From: Cladophialophora immunda
Lineage: Eukaryota > Ascomycota > Eurotiomycetes > Chaetothyriales > Herpotrichiellaceae
Direction: 5' to 3'
DNA length: 64,000 bases
Assembly (NCBI RefSeq): GCF_000835495.1
Contig: NW_015622548.1
Coordinates: 62,001 to 126,000 of the forward strand
Shown here in pieces: positions 44,406 through 54,460 of the stretch. The translations under genes were made by a program, and so were the position numbers. The notes under the pieces were generated by a model that was not told where the DNA came from, did no database searches, and was given only the letters and a program-made list of their open reading frames with translations. Positions within the stretch are counted from its first letter, which is position 1. Every line of letters begins with the position of its first letter.

Positions 44406-46110
44406 ATGGGAAAAGAAACTCCAGCAACGACAACTGCTGTCGATGACAAGATTGGGGATGAGGACCCAACCCTCCGCATCCAGGAGGCCGCCGAAGAGCT
44501 AGGCCTCGATGTCGGGCACGTCAAAGAGGTCAAGGGAGCGGATGGCGCCTACACCTACGCCAGTGCCATCGCCGTGGAGATTGACGACAAGACGAACAAG
44601 CATTTGGTCCGTAAGATTGACTGGCATGTCCTGCCATGGCTGTGTGGACTCTATGTCCTGCAGTATCTGGACAAGGGAGTGTAAGAGACTGCCTCACAGC
44701 CCAAATCTTCTGCAATGGCTGATATAAAATGCTCAAGTCTGTCTTATGCTGGCGTCATGGGTCTCCAGAAGGAGACAAACCTGAGCGCCAACCAATACAC
44801 GTGGCTCGGTTCAATCTACTACGCTGGTTACATCGTCTTCGCTCCCATCCACAACCGCATGTTCCAGGTCTTCCCGCCGTCAAAGTACATTGCGTGTTGT
44901 GTCATAGCATGGGGTGTTGTTCTGACGTGCATGGCCGCCTGCCATAACTTCGCTGGCCTCATGATCCAACGGACGTTTCTGGGCGCGCTTGAGGCCTCGA
45001 TCAACTGCGGCTTCTCACTCATTACGGCCGCGTGGTATCGAAAGTACGAGCACGGCAGCAGGACCGGTATCTGGTCTGGCTGTACCGGTATTGCTACCAT
45101 GATTGGCGGCTTGATTGCCTTCGGGTGTGTAGACGGAGAGACGAGGCATCCCAACGCAAACTTCTCAAGCTGGAAGATCTTGGCCGTCGTCACAGGCATC
45201 GTCTCTGTTGTCTACGGAATTTGTATGTTTATGTTCATGGCGACCAGCGTTGTAACGGCCAAGTTCTTCACTGAGGAGGAGCGAACTCTGGCCGTGGAGC
45301 GCCTGCGAGAGAACCATCAGGGCGTTGGTTCGAAGCAATACAAGCGCTACCAAGCCGTTGAGGCATTCACCGACTACAGGGTGAGTTCTTTTCCCCCTTG
45401 ATCTCCCCGTCTGCATGCTATGCTCATACCGATTTCAGACCTGGATGTACGTCGTCTTTGTCCTCTCGTCCCAGATCCCCGCCGCCGGCCTTGTGCTCCT
45501 CCAGTCCATTATTATCAAGTCCCTCGGCTTCACCGTGAAGGAGACGCTTCTTCTGAATATTCCGCAGGGCGCCATAAGTGTCATCTGCAACATGGGATTT
45601 GGGCTGCTCGCAGACGTGACACACCAGCGCAGCGGCGCCGCCATTCTGGCCGGCCTCTTCTCCTTGTTCGGCGCCAGCCTGTTCATCGGCCTGGGCGACC
45701 ACGGCCACTTTTACCGTAAGAATGGCCAGCTGGTCGCCTACTTTTTCATGAGTGGCAGCTGCTCCACGAGCTGGTTTATTGTCATCTCCATGCTGTCGAG
45801 TAATGTACTCGGCACCACCAAGAAGACGACGCTCAACTCCATCGTCTTCCTCATTCTCGGCGTCGCATACCTGGTCGGGCCCCAGACATTCCGCGACCCG
45901 CCCTTCTACCAGCATGCCAAGATCAGTCTGCTCGTTCTCTGGATCGTCAGCGTACTCATCCTGTGCGGCTTCTTCGTCCTCAACACTTGGGAGAACAAGC
46001 GGAGGCAGAGGATGCTTGAGCGCGGTGAGATCTCGGACGGCCATGGCACGAATGTCGAGTTCTTGGATTTGACGGACAAGGAGAATAAGCTCTTCCGTTA
46101 TGTGATCTGA
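44406..46110 (+). CDS. MFS transporter, anion:cation symporter (Dal5-like)
   Basis: Three exons (44406-44680, 44738-45380, 45439-46110) with two 57-58-nt introns give 529 residues. Hallmarks of the allantoate permease family are present: LVRKIDWHVLPWLCGLYVLQYLDKGVLSYAGVMGLQKETNLSANQYTWLGSIYYAGYIVFAPI before and through helices 1-2, QRTFLGALEASINCGFSLITAAWYRKYEHGSRTGIWSG in helices 4-5, and FFTEEERTLAVERLRENHQG before the central loop. The tail ends FLDLTDKENKLFRYVI, a typical ending. About 12 helices are expected. Members carry anions such as allantoate, nicotinate, pantothenate or other carboxylates with protons. It is divergent from the dioxygenase gene, so it may bring in that enzyme's substrate. 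Confidence 0.92.
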
Positions 46111-48077
46111 TTTCGAGGGAAGTTGTCGAGATATGTAGATGACCGGGATTGTCTCGCAGGAAAGAGAAAGGTACACATCCCCATCGCTCGTCTAGGTGGG
46201 GGCTCGAGAATGAAAGATAGATATCAATTCAATGACAATCAAGGACTCATGGTGTATTTCCCCTTCTGGGCGAATCTTGAATTAGTGTGGGCCGCGGGCA
46301 GAGTGTATTTGGCCTAGTAGGAAGGATAGGTAAAGAATGGTCGCTGTATAAAATAGGAACACGTGGTGGAGTCTCCTACCATCAAGAATTGCGAAGAGTA
46401 ACGGACCTCATCAGTAAAGGCCCCACGAGATTGGACAGAGACATTTGCCAATATGAATCTCGGTCTAGATCTCCCGGATGGAATTTACAGGCAGATAATG
46501 ACCACGTGCTGAAATCAATCTACTCGCATCATGGCGCGGCGACACGCCAGGCTCAAGATCAGTTTAGCTATGAGGATGCTAGGAATCTGACTTAATAACC
46601 TCGCTGCTTCGCTTGAATGCTAGGATGCCGATACAGGTGCGGTTGACGCGCTAAGACTGCGCGATCACACATCAATGGGCACCGAAATCCTCTATTACAC
46701 GTGGGATCGATGTCAGAAGATCTCCTCGACAACTGGACAAGCTCTAGCGGGGACGAGAGTAACAAAATTACTCTTCAGCAAGTGATGCATTCCATTTCCG
46801 ATAAGAAAATCAAGTTGAGGCTGTAAAATTGACGATCAAAGCACTGAAAAATATTTGGGGACCGTCTTTGCAGAACAGCTATTCAGTGAACCCTTTATTG
46901 GAGCTTCTCTTGGACTTCCAAAGGTCGCATTGATGAGACACACAAAAGGACGACCCACAATCCCTTGTAAAATGCGTCTGACTCGACACAGTAATAGGTC
47001 GAAGCCAGCTGGGATGCCGTGAGCTTCGGGTCTACAAACTATTCCGGCACACGAAGCGCCAGAGACCCATTCTGCCAGAAATCCTAAAGAGCAGTCTGTC
47101 TGTACGCACTGCAAACCGTGTTCTACAAATATCAGTATGGCATTGTGGTCAGACGAGAATCGAGGCAAAGACCCATGCCGTGAATTAGCATACCGGCTTG
47201 ATACCTCGACGCACCACCCCTTAGACGTTATGGGCGAAGTCCATTCCCTCAAAGCTACAACGATGTCCTAACTACAGATGGAGCGGTAACATTTCAACAT
47301 GATGCGAACCAATTAGCGACCGATGCTAGCTTAACGTTCCTCATCGGAGTTATATATCGAGGTCCTATCCTGATAGGCTATGCTTATCTCCTATAGTACG
47401 TACCATTTGGCCACCACTGGCGCGATATTCTATCTTTTTGCTGAAACGAAGGTGGCTGACACACTGATCCTAGTATTATATTCGTGCCTTAAGATTTCTA
47501 TCTCAGAAGGTGGCGCCAGGCACTATCTGCCTACGCAGAAGACAAGAGTGTACTGTCGACAACGCTTGGGCGGAACGGGTCGTTAACGTAGTCACAAGCA
47601 CCACAATACGTCCCCGACGCAACGTAACATAGCGCACTCGGGTTCAAGCTCTACGAAGCTAGTATTCCCGTCAGCCCTGAATGGCATCTAGGGACCTTTT
47701 GTCACTGACTAGCAGCATACTCTTGCGTGTTCCCCGCTCGATTGCGCCGGGGCCTCCGCCCTAGAAGCCGAGACAAATTCTGCCTAGGTGGCCCTTGGCA
47801 ACATTGCATAGACCCTGGCAGCCTTGGTGCATACTATTGCAGACATTAGATTGAAATTCAATGCATGAAATCCGTCGGCTGATTGGTGACAGTGACGGTG
47901 ACAGTGGCGATGCTATCGGAGAGAGGGCAAAAGTGTACACTTGTATGATTCTCTCAGCTGCCGCCAAGCTGCGGTGCATTCACTATACCTGACATCTAGC
48001 AATTCTACTAACTAGGTATGTCGCTTGACCAACTCTTCTCAGACCATAGTGGACTTTGTTCTCACCCCTCGTCTTCT
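46111..48077. other. gene-poor stretch, nothing recognised
   Basis: Almost 2 kb without a motif-bearing frame. The longest frame (minus, about 46836-47252) has no ATG start and no family pattern. Base composition is not strikingly AT-rich by eye, so there is no plain sign of RIP-mutated transposon DNA. Confidence 0.5.
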
Positions 48078-49268
48078 TCATGGATCCTCCCCGTGCTCCT
48101 TGCCCTTGAATGGACTGCGAGAGCTCGCAAAGACCGAGCTCAAATCACCCACAGGAAGAGAGAAGGGGAACTCGACAGTCAACAGCATCTGCGACAGGAA
48201 GAGATAGCCGGCCACCGCCGTCGACACAAAGGCAAATGCTCCGCCCGCCTGTGCACAATCACACATTCAATCATCATCAGTCCATGTTGCCCCTCAATTG
48301 AGTAGACTCGGGACAGAACTTACGATAAGAAGCCTCGAGGCGAGTCCAGCTCTCCCTTCCGCAGCTTGCCAGAATGATCCCGTGAGCAGGCAGAAGCAGA
48401 TTACCAGAGTACTGTGGATGATGACCAGGCAGACGTTGAGCTTCAGAGCGCAGATGAGGCAGACGAGGCAGAAAAGAGCCATGAACAGGAGGAAGAATCC
48501 TTTGCGCGGAGAAAACTCAAATGTCAGTCTCAGTATTGCCCATGGTCCTCCGTGGCAGTGAGCCAGTTGCCTTGCCGGGATGTTCACATACCAAATCCGG
48601 CCAGAAACCCTGTGGTTGATAACCCAGCAGCGGCATTCGCGGGATCTGGCGAGTAGTTTCCATACGCTCCGAAGGAAGGTTTCAAGGTTGCTCCAAAGCT
48701 CAACCACCATCCCCCTTCATCAAACTCATATGTCAGAATCGTCTCATGCTACAGGTCTTTTCTCAAAAGTTTGTATTGTTGCAGGAGGAGCATGGGCAGA
48801 AACATCTGACAAGGGGCGGAAAGGAGCAGATATATTCACGTACCGAAGCCGCAAAAGACGATGAACGGGTAACTGTTCCCTAGGATGAATTCGCCGACAC
48901 CGCCGATGATCATCAAAAGCCCGCCCATGAAGAAAAAGACGCCGATTGACGAGGATCCGTCGCCCCCAGCGCCTCTCCAGCCCATGAGATCGCAGGACAA
49001 GGGCCCTAGGCTCATGATGAAGCCTAGCAGACATCTTAAGTCCAGGCATTAGTCGTATGAAAACAGAAAAAAGGGCTGTATATAAGGGCCGAGGGTCGAA
49101 GAGGGCAGATGGGTGGAACACGTACAGGGGAGTCGGGTTGGCGAACGTCTTGCGCAGCTGTCGAGTGTCGCTGGTCGGCGGCGAGAGGTAGATTTTCTCG
49201 TATGTAGAGGGCGACATGGAGATCTCACGGGCAATGCGGGCCATCTGGTCAGATGTTTCTTTCTCCAT
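48078..49268 (-). CDS. GPR1/FUN34/YaaH (Ato-type) acetate transporter
   Basis: Five exons (49268-49126, 49034-48844, 48714-48592, 48499-48324, 48248-48078) join in phase to 267 residues. The family signature is plain: NPTPLCLLGFIMSLGPLSCDLMGWRGAGGDGSSSIGVFFFMGGLLMIIGGVGEFILGNSYPFIVFCGFG spans the NP(A/T)PL motif and the first two helices. Helix 3 to 6 follow (GFFLLFMALFCLVCLICALKLNV; LVIIHSTLVICFCLLTGSFW; AGGAFAFVSTAVAGYLFLSQML). The polar N-terminus (KETSDQMARIAREISMSPSTYEKIYL) is typical. Relatives such as Ato1/AcpA move acetate and other short acids with protons at the plasma membrane. In this context it could import or export an acid released by the amidase; that is inference. Confidence 0.93.
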
Positions 49269-52056
49269 CGTGTCTCGTTTGATGAAGAGGGTGGGTGATG
49301 TTGGTCGGTCTATCAGAATTCTTCACAATTGGTACTTTTTGAGAGAGTTTGAAGGTCCCGTCTGACTGAGTCGGGTATTATATCAATTTGAAGAATTCTT
49401 CTTTGCCTAAGTAGAGAGTTGAAGGAGGCATCTTTCTACCTTCCTGGTCCTTTCCCGCCATCCCCCCTTTTTCTGAACACAACATCCACTGTGTCCTTCG
49501 TCGACCGAGTGTGGAATTCCTCATGACAACGCCAGTGCGTCCGCAATCTTGATACCCACTGATATCACAGACAATAGACTCGAGAGCCGCGGAGCTGTCG
49601 AAGAACCTGTTATCATGACCTCCGCCCCTGCAGCTGCCAGAATCTCCCCTTTAACCCACAGCAACGGCGACGACGTCCGCGGACATACCTTCATGATCTT
49701 CGAGATCACTAGCTTCTCCTGAAAGAATAGACGAGACCAGATTCTCGTCAAGAGTGGGCCGCAAAGGATGTTGAAGGAGATAACAATGAGGGTTCAGGAA
49801 GACCGTGCCAACAAGCGCAGCTCGCTGCCAATATACCACATTGGGAAATACCTTAGCTAGACTGATATGCATTCCAGCAGCGAACAGAGAGTGCCGACTG
49901 TGGGCTCCCGCGTAGACTCTTTGTCATGTGCAGGGAAATTTCAAGCTTGCGGAACGGAGATCTCATGATCGATACTTCTTCGACAGTGTTTCGATGTACG
50001 TCGACAAACCTGTCGCAGAACCTATGCAAATTCTGCAGTATTGTCTCACTGGACATGGGGGATCCAACAGAGATCTGGTAGACTTGGCGAGATCCAGATG
50101 CTCACAGCTGCCAAAAGGGATGTGGAGTGCTTGCAGCCGGCGTGCTTCCGAGATGAGCTTGCCATATATGGTAACGGGTGTGTCGCAGCTGTGGCCGTAA
50201 ACTGGCGCCATTCGGAGAGCATTGGCATCAAACTAACTCCCTGAAACTGACAAGAAATTGAAGGATCTCGAATACTTCTTTACTGTGCCTCGGCAGGAGG
50301 ACACACATGTCTGTTGTCTTATCTCGGCTCGATGCATAGTGGAGGCAAATGTCAATTACTTCGACTTCAAGCTGACTCCGGAGAGTCCAGCGTTGAGTTG
50401 TTGCCGTTGCGTCGCCATCTTTGTTTCAATAATTGAGAGGCTGTCAGTCAAGTCTCGATCCAAGATACCAAATTAAGTTAGCAGGGAGGAAGCATGAAGG
50501 TGGTAACCTCACACAGACAAGGCTGGCACAAGTGGAAAGTTGGAGCAGAGTCCGGTCCACAACACCACTCTTGACTAGCCACAACTGTCGACTAGGGGGG
50601 ATTAGAGAGAAGCATTTTGAGGACGAGATGTGCGCTCATTTCGTTCATGCAGGCACACGAACCGCTGATTTGATCATCGAAGTCAGCCTCCACACTCACC
50701 TGGTAGAGACGGGGAGTGTGGGCCGGGGAGGACATGGGCAGGGGTCTCTGAGGATCCAAACCCACGGTCCTGCTTGTTCATCATCTCCCTACATCTCCGC
50801 GGGCGCCAAAAGGAGAGGCAGCCCGCTGACTGTCTGTTCGACCGAATTGGCAAATGGCGATAAGACATGAACTCGAAATTGTTGGTATTAAACAGAACAG
50901 ATTGACCAACCGGCCTGGGGCCACCAAAGACCGAGTATACGGAGTTGGTGATTGCGCATCGATCGGCTTTGGTCTTCCGTTAATGGAGAAGGTAGAGCAA
51001 ATAAACTTTCGAGCGCGAAGCAGAGGTCCACGAAGAACAGGTTCATCTCCTCGGACGTCTGGAAGCGTGAGAGTTGATTGGTCAAGATATTGGAAGGCAT
51101 CGACGCATTGAGACCAATCCCCACAGCCGACCTCTAGTTTGGGTTCGGTCGTGAGCTATTCACACAGCGGCATATCAAAGAAAGTCGACGAGTCAGGTAT
51201 GTGTTGCTAGCTGAAAGCATTCTAGTTCTGGTCCAAACTATAAAGATTATGCCATGTGCATACAAGTGCATACCCATTCTCCAGGACGCGAGACACAGAA
51301 AACTAGATGATAACGACCCCGTGTCTACCAAACATAAGCCCCATTGGATAGTTTCGCGGGAGGCCTGACGCTAAATAGACCGAGTTGACGGTATATCAGT
51401 CCAATGAAAGATTGGAAGCGAGAAACTCGCATATCGGCCGACTGGCGAAAATCGTGGCAGACGCCGATTCTCTCTTAGACCTTGGAGGGATGACGTTGTG
51501 CATTCCAACAATGTCAAAGGCGGGTGTATATGTGTTTCCTTATCGACAGTCCTCTGCCGTCGAACTCTCTAGCTCCTCCCGAATTTCTACGGCACGGGTA
51601 GTGGACCTGCCAACCAACCAGCATGCGGATCCGCAATGCCGTGCGTACGGCACAATCCAGGACGATCTATCATCTCTGGTTAAGGGGGCGTCTGCATCCA
51701 AAAGAATTCCCCCAAAGCGACGACCTTGGACATGAGAACACAGATAACAGCCAAACGGAGTGGGGGTTTATCGATGGTATGCGATATCGAAATCTTTGAT
51801 TACGCGTTTAGTTGAACATTGGCACATATGGAAGAGGGCTCGAGATTGAATAGCCCAAGGAAAGGGCTGCATATAAAAGGAGACCATGTTCAACACGTCC
51901 TTGATGAGTTTGAAGACTCCAGTAATCCTTCAATCAGAAAAAAATCGCTTTCGCTTCTTCTACTTCGCGCCAACGGTCCTACAATTGTTGCCGAAGCATC
52001 TGTGTCCTCATCCATCCTTGATCTAGTACCGTTGTGCCATCCTAAACGACCTGAGA
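49269..52056. other. gene-poor stretch, possible relics
   Basis: About 2.8 kb without a gene I can support. Minus-strand frames between 49.5 and 51.1 kb are broken every 60-90 codons and have no family motif; they could be remnants of a decayed gene, but none is recognised. The last 190 bp contain the TATA box and a short upstream frame of the acyl-CoA dehydrogenase-like gene. Confidence 0.5.
51872..51879 (+). promoter_or_regulatory. TATA box of the acyl-CoA dehydrogenase-like gene
   Basis: TATAAAAG lies about 180 bp before the main ATG (52057) and 7 bp before the ATG of a short upstream frame. Confidence 0.55.
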
Positions 52057-53373
52057 ATGGCGATTGATTTCACCCTGTCCCCTTACCAGGAGAAGCTCAA
52101 GGCTGACGCAAGGAAGTTTGCGCAAGAGGTCTTGGCCCCAACGCGTGAAGCCTACCTGAAACTGCCTACGCAAGAGGAGCGCTTCAAGGCCACCAGGGAA
52201 GCGTATGCCAAATGCGTTGCAGAGGGATGGATCAAAATCCAAATCCCAGAGAGTGAAGGAGGCTCGCGCAAGAGCCTGGTTGACCTAGCCCTGGTCACTG
52301 AGGAGTTCTTCGCCGCAGACTCGAGCTTTCCCATCACCTGGCTTGTGACGGGTTTGGGCTTGGCCCCGATCTTCATGTATGGTAACGAGGAGCAGAAGAA
52401 GAGGTTCTTGGCCCCCTTCATCAGCGGTAAGGGGGACGCGTTGGCGGCATTGGGTTTCACCGAGCCAACTGGCAGCGCCAACTACCTTCAGAATGAGGGC
52501 GGCTTGGGTGTCCAGACCATTGCCAAGATCGAGGGCGACGAAGTCATCATCAATGGCGGCAAGCAGTTCGCTTCCAATAGCGCTGGGTGGGATTTCCAGG
52601 GTCCGGAGATCTTGACCTTGCTGTGCCGGTTTAGCGACAAGGGGGACCCCAAGGAGACACTGTCCATGGTGGTCCTGACCCGCGCCGACTTTGAAGCCGA
52701 CAAGAACAAAGGGGCATTCGAGGTGCCCTACGACATCGAAACGCACGGGTTCCGCGCGCATTCAGGCCCGCGCACCAAGTTCACCAACTTCCGCGTGCCC
52801 GTCAAGAACATCCTCGCCCCGCCGGGCAAGGGGGGCATGGTCAATGTGGCGGCCTTCACCGAGTCGGCAGCTCTGGTGGGTGCCGGGTCCGCCGGGCTGA
52901 TGCGGAGCTGCTTCGCGCACACGCATAAGATTGTCACCACGGAGAAGCGCGGCGGCAGCGTCCCGACCATCAACTACCAATCCGTCGCCGATTTCCTCAT
53001 CAGCATGAAGATGCGTGAAGAGACCACCCGCTACTTTACCTGGAAGGCGTGCCACTACCTCGAGACCACGGGCGAGGCTGAGATGGCCTACCAGGCCAAG
53101 GTCTGGGGCTCTGAGAACGCCATCCAGTGCGTCCTCGAGGCCATGCAGGCCGTTGGGGTCACCGCCTATGCTACATCGCAGCCGTACGGCCGCATGATGG
53201 ACGACGCTCTGTGCCTGCCCTTGTTCGAGGGTTCCAACACGGGGGTTCGGCGTCGCCAGATCCAAAAGATCTTCGCGCAGGAGGGGTACGATCCGGAGTC
53301 GTGCGCGAGTGGCAAGCCGTGGAGTAAGCCATTGTTGGACTTTCCCAAGGGATTCTTGAGCGTGTACACCTGA
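52057..53373 (+). CDS. acyl-CoA dehydrogenase-fold flavoprotein, nitroalkane-oxidase-like
   Basis: This intronless gene encodes 438 residues. The three-part fold is visible: an N-terminal helical part (FTLSPYQEKLKADARKFAQEVL), a central part with ALGFTEPTGSANYLQNEGG and NGGKQFASNSAGWDFQGPEI, and a C-terminal helical part (INYQSVADFLISMKMREETTRYFTWKA; PYGRMMDDALCLPLFEGSNTGVRRRQIQKIF). The phrases ISGKGDALAALGFTEPTGSANYLQNEGG, GWDFQG, SAALVGAG and GVRRRQ resemble fungal nitroalkane oxidase more than mitochondrial acyl-CoA dehydrogenases. The usual base position in LFEGSNTG is Glu391; nitroalkane oxidase has Asp there. No targeting peptide or PTS1 is seen. It may oxidise a nitro compound or a CoA ester; the sequence cannot settle it. 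Confidence 0.9.
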   Translation: MAIDFTLSPYQEKLKADARKFAQEVLAPTREAYLKLPTQEERFKATREAYAKCVAEGWIKIQIPESEGGSRKSLVDLALVTEEFFAADSSFPITWLVTGLGLAPIFMYGNEEQKKRFLAPFISGKGDALAALGFTEPTGSANYLQNEGGLGVQTIAKIEGDEVIINGGKQFASNSAGWDFQGPEILTLLCRFSDKGDPKETLSMVVLTRADFEADKNKGAFEVPYDIETHGFRAHSGPRTKFTNFRVPVKNILAPPGKGGMVNVAAFTESAALVGAGSAGLMRSCFAHTHKIVTTEKRGGSVPTINYQSVADFLISMKMREETTRYFTWKACHYLETTGEAEMAYQAKVWGSENAIQCVLEAMQAVGVTAYATSQPYGRMMDDALCLPLFEGSNTGVRRRQIQKIFAQEGYDPESCASGKPWSKPLLDFPKGFLSVYT

Positions 53374-54460
53374 ATAGATATATGTAGCCAGACGGCTGGC
53401 GGAAAAAAGCTTCAGAGGAGGGAAACGCCGAAAGGAGCAAGGAGACGTGGATGGAAGCTGTTACCTTCTCGGGCTGGTGAAGCCGATGTGGGGAACCTCT
53501 GTAGTAGTAGGCTGAAAGCGGGACTTTACAGAAAGACAAAGCAGCCTAGAAAAATGACAAGACGATCTCACAATTCTAGCTTCCCAAGCAGAGAGTTGAT
53601 GTTGAAGCTGGCGAGGAAGATGCGACAAGGCTGTGAGGCTGCACTAAGTAGTTAAAATTCCTCCGTCTTACCCGGCGTTATCTGTCTTACACTAGATCTA
53701 CCACCAATCACAGGCCACCGAGCAAGGTCCTCCCCAAACCAATCATTCGCAAAGCAATACTCCGTACGGGGCTAGCATACATAGGGTAATTCAGAGATGC
53801 CGCCTCATGCATGTCCACAGGGCAGCGTCACCTTCGTCCCCAGCGGTCGCGCAGAGTTTCCTCGTCCTGGCAGCACAACTTCACCCACCTCCTTTCCAGC
53901 TCCTCTTATCTTGAATCTTCCGCTTCTCTAGATGATAAATGCAAAGGCTTAGCTCTCTTTGCTCCTGAGCGTCGGGCACAACATTTCTATTTCCAATATT
54001 TTTAGTCCTGCAGGCTGTGCCTTGTTTGCACTTGACCAAATATCCGCCTTGTTCGTATATTTCCTTGTTTCTCCATAGCGGTTCTCTGCCAAGTGATGGT
54101 CCCCATCCAGACACAGTGCTCGCAAAGACGGCGCGCTTGAGCAAGCCACGATTAGCCCTGTTCCTCCGTCTGCCTTGGGACTCCGATTAGTCCAAGCCCA
54201 GAAAGCCAAGAGTTGCCTGACCAAGCATGAACACGAGGTAATTAGCTAAGGCTGCAGACACTGCCCCATGACACTGCCCGCCGAGAAAGCTAGCGTGGCA
54301 CAGGCACCCATTCTTTCCGGGCCTATCTACGATGAGGCTGATTACATGGTAAGATATCAAGACAGCAGCATATAAGGCGGCTCTCTAACTCATGGTGACC
54401 GGTGCCTCAAACGGACTCTGACGAGGTTGTAATCCGGCTTCCCTTCTGGATCCCACAACC
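53374..54460. other. intergenic, no supported gene
   Basis: No gene signature. A TATA-like TATAAGG at 54371-54377 lies about 90 bp before the next start codon. Confidence 0.5.

Noticed and set aside
45424..46176. A 250-codon minus-strand frame
   Set aside because: It is the antisense shadow of the last exon of the Dal5-type transporter.
46111..48077. A possible RIP-degraded transposon
   Set aside because: No terminal repeats, no transposase or reverse transcriptase motif and no clear AT skew are visible by eye.
52285..53265. Long minus-strand frames across the acyl-CoA dehydrogenase-like gene
   Set aside because: They are antisense shadows of a codon-biased coding region.
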